A program made the translations under genes and the position numbers. 8,357 nt of DNA from AC-69 sp035701505 (lineage in GTDB: Bacteria > Actinomycetota > UBA4738 > HRBIN12): the NCBI GenBank assembly GCA_035701505.1, contig DASSSA010000086.1:1-8357 (forward strand). Direction: 5' to 3'. The notes beneath the pieces are model-generated. The model was not told the origin of the DNA, did not search any database, and saw only the letters and a list, made by a program, of their open reading frames with translations. Shown here piece after piece: positions 1 through 7,764 of this stretch (position 1 is the first letter of the stretch; each line of letters opens with the position of its first letter).

Positions 1-20
1 GTCTTCTCGATCAGGCCCAC
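1..20 (-). CDS. nuoB: NADH-quinone oxidoreductase subunit B, N-terminal fragment (cut by window edge)
   Basis: Only six codons are visible, starting at a GTG at 20-18 that lies inside the last codons of nuoA. They read M-G-L-I-E-K, which resembles the usual actinobacterial NuoB start (MG-[IL]-EEK). NuoB would be the peripheral-arm subunit holding the terminal [4Fe-4S] cluster N2, next to the quinone site. The call rests on this short match plus the near-universal nuoA-nuoB order and the overlapping start. It is not based on any domain evidence, because the rest of the gene is outside the window. Confidence 0.55.
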
Positions 21-376
21 CTCAGCACCCCTTTCCGCCACGCATAGAGGAGGCCCCCGGCCAGGATGCCGATGAAGATGGCCATCTCCACGACCGCCTG
101 GTAGCCGAGGCCCACGAACACCCTGGCCCAGGGGAACAGGAAGACGCTCTCCACGTCGAAAATGACGAACAGGAACCCGTAGATGTAGTACCGGACCTGG
201 CTCTGGGACCAGCCCTCGCCGACGGGGTCGATCCCACACTCGTAGGTCGTGAGCTTGGCCGGGAGGGGGCGATGGGGAGCCACGGCTCGCGCAAGCCCGA
301 ACGCCACGGCGACCAGGCCGGCGCCGGCGATCAGGACCGCGAGGACGACGCCGTAGGACTGGTAGTAGGTCCCCAC
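11..376 (-). CDS. nuoA: NADH-quinone oxidoreductase subunit A
   Basis: A 121-residue small membrane subunit of complex I that lies near the quinone cavity with NuoH, J and K. Three hydrophobic segments are visible (about residues 8-28, 62-84 and 91-111). The family-defining loop between the first and second carries YECG with Cys47, then VRYYIYGFLFVIFDVE with Asp74 and Glu76, and FPWA. The start is taken as the GTG at 376-374. The frame stays open upstream to 532, but that part lies antisense-free inside the prenyl synthase gene in another frame and does not look like NuoA. From GTG the length fits the family (about 115-125 aa). A weak GAGAAAG Shine-Dalgarno-like run sits 11 nt upstream. The gene follows the prenyl synthase after 43 nt and overlaps a nuoB-like start at its 3' end. 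The position after nuoN is unusual. The GEGWSQSQVRYY loop reminds me of second-copy (nuoA2-type) actinobacterial proteins; this is from memory and needs an alignment. Confidence 0.93.
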   Translation of the reverse strand: MGTYYQSYGVVLAVLIAGAGLVAVAFGLARAVAPHRPLPAKLTTYECGIDPVGEGWSQSQVRYYIYGFLFVIFDVESVFLFPWARVFVGLGYQAVVEMAIFIGILAGGLLYAWRKGVLRWA

Positions 377-383
377 GCTTGTG

Positions 384-401
384 AACGCTTTCTCAAGCGC
401 C
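384..401 (-). promoter_or_regulatory. Small hairpin overlapping the likely nuoA ribosome binding site
   Basis: On the minus strand CGCTT and AAGCG (399-395 and 390-386) form a perfect 5-bp stem around the loop GAGA, a GNRA-type tetraloop. Two G-U pairs extend it to 401-384. The GAGAAAG run that could serve as the nuoA ribosome binding site (394-388) is made of the loop and the 3' arm, so folding could mask it. No T-run follows, so it is not an intrinsic terminator. The stem is short and function is inferred. Confidence 0.3.
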
Positions 402-404
402 GCG

Positions 405-413
405 ATTCTAACA
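405..413 (-). promoter_or_regulatory. Possible internal extended -10 promoter ahead of nuoA
   Basis: In the only AT-richer stretch of the window the minus strand reads TGTTAGAAT (413-405). It combines a TGn extension with TAGAAT, which matches five of six bases of the -10 consensus. Transcription would start near 398, about 22 nt before the nuoA GTG. No good -35 hexamer is seen 16-18 nt upstream, although extended -10 promoters can work without one. A single degenerate match is weak evidence. Confidence 0.25.
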
Positions 414-419
414 AGGCCC

Positions 420-1442
420 TCATGGCGCTTGCCGGGCCCCACACCGGGCGGCCAGGAACTCGGCCAGCGCGATGAGGGCCGCTCTGGCCGGGCCATCGGG
501 GAGCCGGAGCCCGAGCTGCCGGGCCCGGTCAACCTCTCCGGCCACCGCCGCCCGGGCCGGCTCCAGGCTTCCCGGCGATCGAACGATCCGGAGCGCCCGT
601 TCCAGCCGGTCCCCTTCGGGCGGCCCCTGGCGGAGGATGGCGGCGAGCTCGCGGCCGTGCTCCTCGTCCGAGAGAGCCGAGAGCACCGGGAACGTGTACA
701 CCCCTTCCTTCATGTCCACTCCCGGCTCCTTGCCGAGCTCTTGCTCGGAGGCGCTCACGTCCATGATGTCGTCGGACAGCTGGAAGGCCATCCCCAGGGC
801 CTCTCCGAAGGCCTCCAGGACGTCGACGTGGTCCGAAGATGCGTCGGACAGGACCCCGCCCAACCGGCAGGACGTGGCGATCAAGGCCCCCGTCTTCCGC
901 CGGATGATCTCCAGGTAGGCTGCCCTGGTCTGCTCCACCCTCCCGGCGGCCTCCACCTCGCGGATCTGGCCGTCGCAGAGCGTGGCGATGGTCCTGGCGA
1001 GCAGGGCGCAGACGTCGCTGCCGAGATCGGTGGAGATCTCCGAAGCCCGGGCGAACAGGTAGTCGCCGGTCAAGATGGCCACCGTGTTGTCCCACCGCGC
1101 GTTTACCGACGGGATCCCCCGACGCGCGTCCGCCTCGTCGATCACGTCGTCGTGATACAGCGTGGCCAGGTGCACGAGTTCGATGGCCACCGACCCGGGG
1201 ATGAGGCGCGGATCCGCCGGGTCGCCGAAGTACCCCGAGAGCAGCACCAGCATGGGCCGGAACCGCTTGCCTCCCGCCGCAAGCAGGTACGACGACGTCT
1301 CGGCCAGCAGGTCGGAGTCCGCCCGCACCGCCTTCTCCAGGGCGGCCTCCACCTCGTCGAGCCTGCTTCGGATGTCGCGCTCCAGCTCCGCATCCGGCGC
1401 CTCGAGCCCCGGGACGAGCTGCCTGCTCATGTGGCCGACCAT
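420..1442 (-). CDS. Polyprenyl diphosphate synthase (long-chain trans-prenyltransferase)
   Basis: A 340-aa soluble all-alpha isoprenyl diphosphate synthase (IspA/IspB/HepT family). It condenses isopentenyl diphosphate onto an allylic primer, using Mg2+ held by two Asp-rich motifs. Visible motifs in order are GGKRFRP (57-63, IPP binding), the first Asp-rich motif DDVIDEAD (Asp98, Asp99, Asp102) followed by RRG, KTG (183-185), and the second motif DDIMD (Asp224, Asp225, Asp228). The residue five positions before the first motif is Ala93, a small side chain typical of enzymes making long (C30-C50) products. A quinone tail is therefore the likely product, plausibly of menaquinone, next to complex I, which uses that quinone. 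It starts 19 nt after the nuoN stop. ATG at 1442 is used; a second in-frame ATG at 1430 is also possible and neither has a strong ribosome site. Chain length and symbol (ispB, hepT, grcC) cannot be settled from sequence alone. Confidence 0.95.
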   Translation of the reverse strand: MVGHMSRQLVPGLEAPDAELERDIRSRLDEVEAALEKAVRADSDLLAETSSYLLAAGGKRFRPMLVLLSGYFGDPADPRLIPGSVAIELVHLATLYHDDVIDEADARRGIPSVNARWDNTVAILTGDYLFARASEISTDLGSDVCALLARTIATLCDGQIREVEAAGRVEQTRAAYLEIIRRKTGALIATSCRLGGVLSDASSDHVDVLEAFGEALGMAFQLSDDIMDVSASEQELGKEPGVDMKEGVYTFPVLSALSDEEHGRELAAILRQGPPEGDRLERALRIVRSPGSLEPARAAVAGEVDRARQLGLRLPDGPARAALIALAEFLAARCGARQAP

Positions 1443-1461
1443 ATCCGAAAGCCGGGCGACC

Positions 1462-2925
1462 TCACCATCGAAGGATCGCCGCCTTGTCCAGCACGCCGAG
1501 CACGATGCCGGGGAACACCCCGAACAGGAGCGTGAGGACCGCCGGAACGGTCACGGCCACCCGTGGCCAGGGCGAGCGGTCGGGTTCGGCGTCGTCCTGC
1601 GGCTCCTGCATGTACATCAGCACCATGACCCGGATGTAGAAGAAGGCCGCGACCACGCTGGCCAGGACCCCGAGCAGGACCAGGGGCCAGTGGCCGGCCC
1701 CGACCGCCGCCCGGAACACGTTCACCTTGGCGATGAACCCTGCCGTTGGCGGGATTCCCGCCAGGGACAGAAGGAACAACGTCAGCAGGGCCGCCAGCAG
1801 CCGGCTTCGCCGGTACAGGCCGGCGTAGGAGGAGAGCGAGGTTCGCCCCTCCCCCCGCGCCGAAACCAGCATCACGACGCCGAATGCCCCCAGAACCATC
1901 AGCGCGTACGCCAGCAGATAGAACAGCGCCGCGGAGACCCCGTCCTGGCCCGCCACCGTGAGCGCGATCAGGACGAACCCGGCGTGGGCGATGCTCGAAT
2001 ACGCGAGCATCCGCTTGATATCGGTCTGGGCGATGGCGATCAGACTGCCAGCCACGACGGTCACGGCGGCGATCGTCCACACGAGGGGGGTCCAATCCAA
2101 CGTCAATGGCTGGAACGACGTCTCCAGGACGCGGATCAGCGCGGCGAACGCCGCAACCTTCGTCCCCGCGGCCATGTAGGCCGTGACAGGCGTCGGCGCC
2201 CCCTGGTAGACGTCGGGCGTCCACATGTGGAACGGCACCGCGGCGACCTTGAACCCGAAGCCGATCCCCAAGAACGCCACGGCCGCGAGGGCCAGCCCGA
2301 GGCTCCCGGTCTGCCCCGCGAGCGCGTGAGCGATGGCGGACAGACGGGTGGATCCGGTGGCGCCATAGGCCATGGCCACCCCGTACAGGAAGAACGCGGA
2401 TGAGAACGCTCCGAGGAGGAAGTACTTCATCGAGCCCTCGACGGACGAAAGTCGGGCGGAGATGCCGGTCAGCACGTACAGCGAGAGCGACAGGATCTCC
2501 AGGGCCAGGAACACCAGGATCAGGTCGGCGGCGGCGGCGATCAGCGTCATGCCCGTCGTGGCGAACAGGACGAGCGGGTAGAACTCGGCACGGGCCTCTC
2601 CCGAGCGTCGGAAGTAGTGGTACCCGTACACCAGGCCCATGGCGGCGACGCCGAGGAGGAGGAGCCGGGCGACCACCGCGAACCGATCCGTCGCCACCAT
2701 CCCCGCCAGCACCGTGAGGTCGCTGCTCCAGTCCCACAGGCCGATGGAGAGGGCCGCGGCGCCCGCCACACCGAGCAGGGACATCGCCAGCAACAGGGAG
2801 TGCTCGATCCGGGGGTTGAAGGCCGCACCGAGCAGGACGACGATGGCGGCGCCCGCCAGGACGAGCTCGGGGCCGATCGGTCCGAGCTGGACGGGCGGAT
2901 GGGTCAGGAACTGGGCGAGGCTCAC
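1462..2925 (-). CDS. nuoN: NADH-quinone oxidoreductase subunit N
   Basis: A 487-aa, roughly 14-helix antiporter-like subunit of complex I, one of three proton-translocating channels in the membrane arm and the one closest to the quinone module. Key charged residues along the membrane axis are present: Glu143 in LALEILSLSLY, Lys167 in SMKYFLLG, Lys226 in GFGFKVAAVPFHMWTPDVY, Lys256 in AAGTKVAAF, Lys304 in TDIKRMLAYSS and Lys400 in GFIAKVNVF. The WTPDVYQGAPTPVTAY signature separates NuoN from NuoM and NuoL. The GTG start at 2925-2923 overlaps the TGA of nuoM (GTGA) and has a clear GGAGG at 2934-2930, four nt upstream. Length matches the family (about 480-500 aa). The ORF is intact and the prenyl synthase follows after 19 nt. 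Confidence 0.97.
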   Translation of the reverse strand: MSLAQFLTHPPVQLGPIGPELVLAGAAIVVLLGAAFNPRIEHSLLLAMSLLGVAGAAALSIGLWDWSSDLTVLAGMVATDRFAVVARLLLLGVAAMGLVYGYHYFRRSGEARAEFYPLVLFATTGMTLIAAAADLILVFLALEILSLSLYVLTGISARLSSVEGSMKYFLLGAFSSAFFLYGVAMAYGATGSTRLSAIAHALAGQTGSLGLALAAVAFLGIGFGFKVAAVPFHMWTPDVYQGAPTPVTAYMAAGTKVAAFAALIRVLETSFQPLTLDWTPLVWTIAAVTVVAGSLIAIAQTDIKRMLAYSSIAHAGFVLIALTVAGQDGVSAALFYLLAYALMVLGAFGVVMLVSARGEGRTSLSSYAGLYRRSRLLAALLTLFLLSLAGIPPTAGFIAKVNVFRAAVGAGHWPLVLLGVLASVVAAFFYIRVMVLMYMQEPQDDAEPDRSPWPRVAVTVPAVLTLLFGVFPGIVLGVLDKAAILRW

Positions 2926-4441
2926 GGTTCCTCCACCGCGGCGAGGTTTGCGGACCCTGCAGCATCGACGGAGCGGCCCGCATCCACCGCCTTCACGATC
3001 CGGCTGCTCGTGGGATCGATCCGGTCGAGCAGGGGCTTGGGATACACCCCGATCAGGAGGATGAGCGCCAGCACCGGCGCGAGGAGAGCGGATTCACGAG
3101 CCGACGGGTCGGGGTGATTCGCGTGCTTCGCCGGCACGGGCCCGTGAGCCATCCGCTGGTAGGCCCAGAGCAGGTAGATGGCGGCCAGCACCACTCCGAT
3201 CGCGGCGATCGCCCCGAATGCGGGGTTGCGGGCCAATGTGCCCAGGATCACAAGGAACTCACCGACGAAGTTGTTCAGGCCGGGAAGCCCGAGCGAGGAC
3301 AAGGAGACGAACAGGAACGCACCCATCAGCCAGGGCATCCCCGCCGCCAGGCCGCCCATCTCCGAGAGGCTCCGCGTGTGAGTCCGCTCGTAGACCATGC
3401 CGACCAGCAGGAACAGCGCGCCCGTCGACAGCCCGTGGTTCACCATCTGGAGTACCCCGCCCGTCATGGCCTGGAGGGTGAAGGCGAACGTCCCAAGGAC
3501 CACGAACCCCAGATGGGACACGGACGAGTACGCCACCAGGCGCTTCACGTCCGTCTGCATCATGGCCACGATGGCGCCGTAGACGATGCCGATCAGCGCG
3601 AGGACCGAGATGGCGGCGGCCAGCGAACGGGAGGCCTCCGGGAACAGCGCCAGGTTGAACCGGATGAGGCCGTAGGCCCCCACCTTCAACAGGATCGCCG
3701 CCAGGATGACGGAGCCCGCCGTCGGGGCCTCCGTGTGCGCGTCTGGGAGCCAGGTGTGCAAGGGGAACAGCGGCACCTTGACCGCGAAGGCGACGAAGAA
3801 CCCCAGGAACAGCCAACGGGCCGCCGCTCCCGTGATCCCCAGACCGATCAGCTCCCGGACATCGAACGTGGGGCCGCCGGGGAGCGTGCCCGACCGTCCG
3901 TACAGGAACAGGATGGCGACGAGCAGGAAGGCCGAGCCGAACATCGTATAGAGGAAGAACTTCACCGCTGCGTACACGCGGCGTTCGCCGCCCCAGGCCC
4001 CGATGATCAGGTACATGGGGAACAGGATCGCTTCGAAGAACAAGAAGAACAGCAGGAGGTCCAGGGCCAGGAACGTGCCGATCATCCCGGTCTCCAGGGC
4101 GAGCATGGTGGCCAGGTACAGTCGGACCCGACGGTCCACCGTCCACGATGCGGCGACCGCCACCGGCACCAGGAACGCCGTGAGCAAGACCAGGAACAGG
4201 CTGACCCCGTCAACCGCCAGGATGTACTGGATGTGCGGCGAGGCGACCCACGTGGCCTGCTCGACCATCTGGAACCCTGCGCGGGACCCATCGAACCGCG
4301 ACAGCACGACGAGCGATGCGGCAAAGGTGGCGATCGAGGCGCCCAGCGCGAACGCGCGGGCGCCTCGATCGCTCGCCCCACCCCAGGCCAGGAGCACCAC
4401 CGCTCCGGCGAGGGGCAGGAACGTCGTGACCGTCAGCCAGC

Positions 4442-4445
<4 letters not shown>
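2922..4445 (-). CDS. nuoM: NADH-quinone oxidoreductase subunit M
   Basis: A 507-aa antiporter-like membrane subunit, the middle of the three proton channels. Expected functional residues are visible: Glu138 in FFEAILFPMYLIIG, Lys223 in AVKVPLFPLHTWLPDAHTEA, Lys254 in ILLKVGAYGLIRF, and Glu397 in NNFVGEFLVILG, which takes the place of the lysine found in NuoL and NuoN. The HTWLPDAHTEAPT signature is typical of NuoM. The start is the GTG at 4445-4443, which overlaps the nuoL TGA (GTGA). The frame is open upstream to 4769, but that part runs inside nuoL and is not membrane-like. A G5 run lies 10 nt upstream. The last 35 or so residues form a polar, Ala/Asp-rich tail. Codons 25-39 contain a long inverted repeat (described separately). 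The TGA overlaps the nuoN start. Confidence 0.97.
4330..4372. repeat. 15-bp perfect inverted repeat inside nuoM (strong potential hairpin)
   Basis: The arms at 4330-4344 (GCGATCGAGGCGCCC) and 4358-4372 are exact reverse complements. The 13-nt spacer holds a further inverted repeat, GCGCG/CGCGC at 4346-4350 and 4353-4357. In nuoM mRNA (codons 25-39) this folds into a 15-bp GC-rich stem, a one-base bulge, then a four- to five-pair cap. No T-run follows on the minus strand, so it is not a classical terminator. It lies wholly in coding sequence, 73-115 nt after the start codon, in the region linking the first two membrane helices. Confidence 0.8.
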
Positions 4446-6322
<1,877 letters not shown>

Positions 6323-6326
6323 GGCC

Positions 6327-6632
6327 TCACCACCGCAGCAGGCTGGCGTCGTCGACGTTCGCCGTATGCATCCGCCGGTACACGTTCACGATGATGGCCA
6401 GGCCCACGACGACCTCGGCCGCCGCGACGACCATGGAGAAGAACGCCAGCACCTGACCGTTCAGGTTGCCGTGCAGCCTCGAGAAGGCCACCAGCGCCAG
6501 GTTCACCGCGTTCAGTTGGAGCTCGACCGACATGAAGATCACCAATGCGTTCTTCCGAACGAGCACACCGACCGTGCCGATGGCGAACAGCACGGCCGAC
6601 AGAACCACGAAATAGGAGATGGGCGTCTTCAG
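6327..6632 (-). CDS. nuoK: NADH-quinone oxidoreductase subunit K, probable CTG start
   Basis: A 101-aa three-helix membrane subunit of the proton path, related to MrpC. Helices lie at about residues 5-24, 29-50 and 61-84. The two conserved buried glutamates are present: Glu37 in FMSVELQLNAVNL and Glu73 in AAAEVVVGLAI, matching E. coli Glu36 and Glu72. The start needs care, because no in-frame ATG, GTG or TTG exists where the family begins. The reading frame upstream runs inside nuoJ and is Gly/Arg-rich. A CTG at 6632-6630 overlaps the nuoJ TGA as CTGA, the same geometry as the GTGA overlaps at nuoI, nuoM and nuoN. It gives the correct N-terminus (KTPISYF against PLQHGL in E. coli) and length. 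GGGAGG (6648-6643) and GAGG (6640-6637) lie upstream. The fallback, a GTG at codon 9, would cut the first helix. Confidence 0.92.
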   Translation of the reverse strand: MKTPISYFVVLSAVLFAIGTVGVLVRKNALVIFMSVELQLNAVNLALVAFSRLHGNLNGQVLAFFSMVVAAAEVVVGLAIIVNVYRRMHTANVDDASLLRW

Positions 6633-7183
6633 GCCGCCTCGACCTCCCGCGTACCTTCGGCCGTGGTCCGCTCGCGACGCTGCGCCAGCACCATGGCGGC
6701 GATGGCCGCCACGATGAGCAGGATCGAGGTCACCTCGAATGGTAGGAAATAGTTGCGGAACAGCACGTGCGACAGGGCCTGCGCGTTCCCGCCCGCGTTG
6801 ACGGTCTGGTCGAAGTTCGCGGGGCCGCGGGCCAGGCCCAGGCTGGCCCGGGCCGTGACGAAGATCTCGGCGGCCAGGCCGAGGCCCAGGACGATCGACA
6901 GGGGCCGCTGTCCCTTCAGTCGCTCGACCAGGCTCTCCTCGCGGTCGACGCCGAGCAACATGATCACGAACAGGAACAAGACCATGATGGCGCCGGCGTA
7001 AACGATGATCTGAACGGCGAAAAGGAACGGCGCACCGAGGACGAGGAAGAACAGGGCCAGGGTGAAGAAGTTCACGATCAGGAACAGCGCTGCGTGGATC
7101 GCGTTCCGCTGGAACAACATGGCGACGGCCGATCCCACCGAGACCGGGGCGAACACCCAGAACACGATCTGGTCGGGAGCCAT
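6629..7183 (-). CDS. nuoJ: NADH-quinone oxidoreductase subunit J
   Basis: A 184-aa membrane subunit with about five helices that joins the quinone module to the proton channels. The conserved third helix, YAGAIMVLFLFVIMLL (62-77), is clear; it is the one with a pi-bulge in known structures and acts as a conformational coupling element. The first helices (RNAIHAALFLIVNFFTLALFF) and the LPFEVTSILLIVAAIAAMVLA helix near 147-167 also match the family. The start is ATG at 7183-7181, sharing one base with the nuoI stop (TGATG), and GAGGG lies six nt upstream. The C-terminal tail after the last helix is only about 17 charged residues. E. coli NuoJ is the same length, while many actinobacterial NuoJ proteins, as I remember them, have much longer tails. 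Confidence 0.96.
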   Translation of the reverse strand: MAPDQIVFWVFAPVSVGSAVAMLFQRNAIHAALFLIVNFFTLALFFLVLGAPFLFAVQIIVYAGAIMVLFLFVIMLLGVDREESLVERLKGQRPLSIVLGLGLAAEIFVTARASLGLARGPANFDQTVNAGGNAQALSHVLFRNYFLPFEVTSILLIVAAIAAMVLAQRRERTTAEGTREVEAA

Positions 7184-7764
7184 CACAGGCCCTCGCGGTC
7201 GATCGGATCGGAGCCGAGCGGCGGTGGCGGCTGGAGCAGTTGCTCCTTGGTCCAGATCGCCTCCTCGCGCGAGTCGAAGGACAGCTCGTAGTAGCTCGTG
7301 AGGGTGAGGGCCCGCGTTGGGCATGCCTCCACGCACAGGCCGCACATGATGCAACGCAGGTAGTTGATCTGGTAGTCCTTCGCGTACCGCTCCCCGGGTG
7401 ATACGGGATGCTCCGGGTCGTTGTCGGCCCCCTCGACCCAGATGGCGTCGGCCGGACACGCATAGGCGCACAGCTCGCACCCGATGCACTTCTCCAGGCC
7501 GTTCGCGTGGCGGTTCAGGCGGTGGCGACCGATGTGCGAGCGTGGCGGAGGGGGATCGATGTGTCGCGGATACTCCTCCGTCACGTCCGGCCGGAAGATC
7601 TGTCGGAACACGGTCGCCAGGCCCTTCGAGATGGCGCCCACTGAGCCGCCCAGGGTCATCGGCCGGCGGGCTCGCGTCTCCCCCTTTGCGGCCTGATCGT
7701 CCGCGGCCTGATCGTCCGCGACCTGATCGTCGGCGACCTGCCCGCTCGAGGCCTTCTCGTTCAC
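7183..7764 (-). CDS. nuoI: NADH-quinone oxidoreductase subunit I (two [4Fe-4S] ferredoxin-like)
   Basis: A 193-aa peripheral-arm subunit that carries clusters N6a and N6b and passes electrons towards the N2 cluster in NuoB. Two CxxCxxCxxxCP motifs are intact: Cys93, 96, 99 and 103, and Cys138, 141, 144 and 148. The segments HGLEK-like NGLEKCIGCELCAYACP, EGADN, SPGERY and YQINYLRCI are typical of actinobacterial NuoI. An amphipathic start of the fold (about 40-60) precedes the GRHRLNRH segment. Residues 9-27 form an acidic low-complexity extension of VADDQ-type five-residue repeats, encoded by a 15-bp tandem DNA repeat, and this part lies before the conserved fold. The start is GTG at 7764-7762, overlapping the nuoH TGA, with GGAGGAG eight nt upstream (7779-7773). 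The TGA shares a base with the nuoJ ATG. Confidence 0.97.
   Translation of the reverse strand: MNEKASSGQVADDQVADDQAADDQAAKGETRARRPMTLGGSVGAISKGLATVFRQIFRPDVTEEYPRHIDPPPPRSHIGRHRLNRHANGLEKCIGCELCAYACPADAIWVEGADNDPEHPVSPGERYAKDYQINYLRCIMCGLCVEACPTRALTLTSYYELSFDSREEAIWTKEQLLQPPPPLGSDPIDREGL
7688..7740. repeat. 15-bp tandem repeat, about 3.5 copies, in the 5' end of nuoI
   Basis: Units at 7688-7702, 7703-7717 and 7718-7732 are followed by a partial unit at 7733-7740. The first two are identical (GCGGCCTGATCGTCC on the plus strand) and the third differs at two bases. Because the unit is a multiple of three, it keeps the nuoI frame and encodes repeated A/V-A-D-D-Q pentapeptides. Such arrays change copy number by slippage or recombination, so length may vary among strains. 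Confidence 0.9.

Noticed and set aside
377..532. N-terminal extension of NuoA to an upstream ATG
   Set aside because: The added 52 residues lie in an alternate frame of the prenyl synthase, are Ser/Pro/Gly-rich and have no NuoA counterpart.
1443..1461. Terminator between nuoN and the prenyl synthase
   Set aside because: The 19-nt gap has no stem-loop followed by T residues.
381..1535. Long plus-strand open frame (384 codons) opposite the prenyl synthase
   Set aside because: The translation is Arg/Gly/Pro/His-rich with no recognisable domain. It is the mirror of a GC-rich minus-strand gene with clear catalytic motifs.
1162..2403. Plus-strand open frame of 413 codons opposite nuoN
   Set aside because: Same reason: an antisense shadow spanning two real genes with no family match.
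6828..6850. 8-bp inverted repeat in nuoJ (CGGGCCAG/CTGGCCCG, 7-nt loop)
   Set aside because: Short repeats of this size are expected by chance in GC-rich sequence. There is no T-run and no supporting context.
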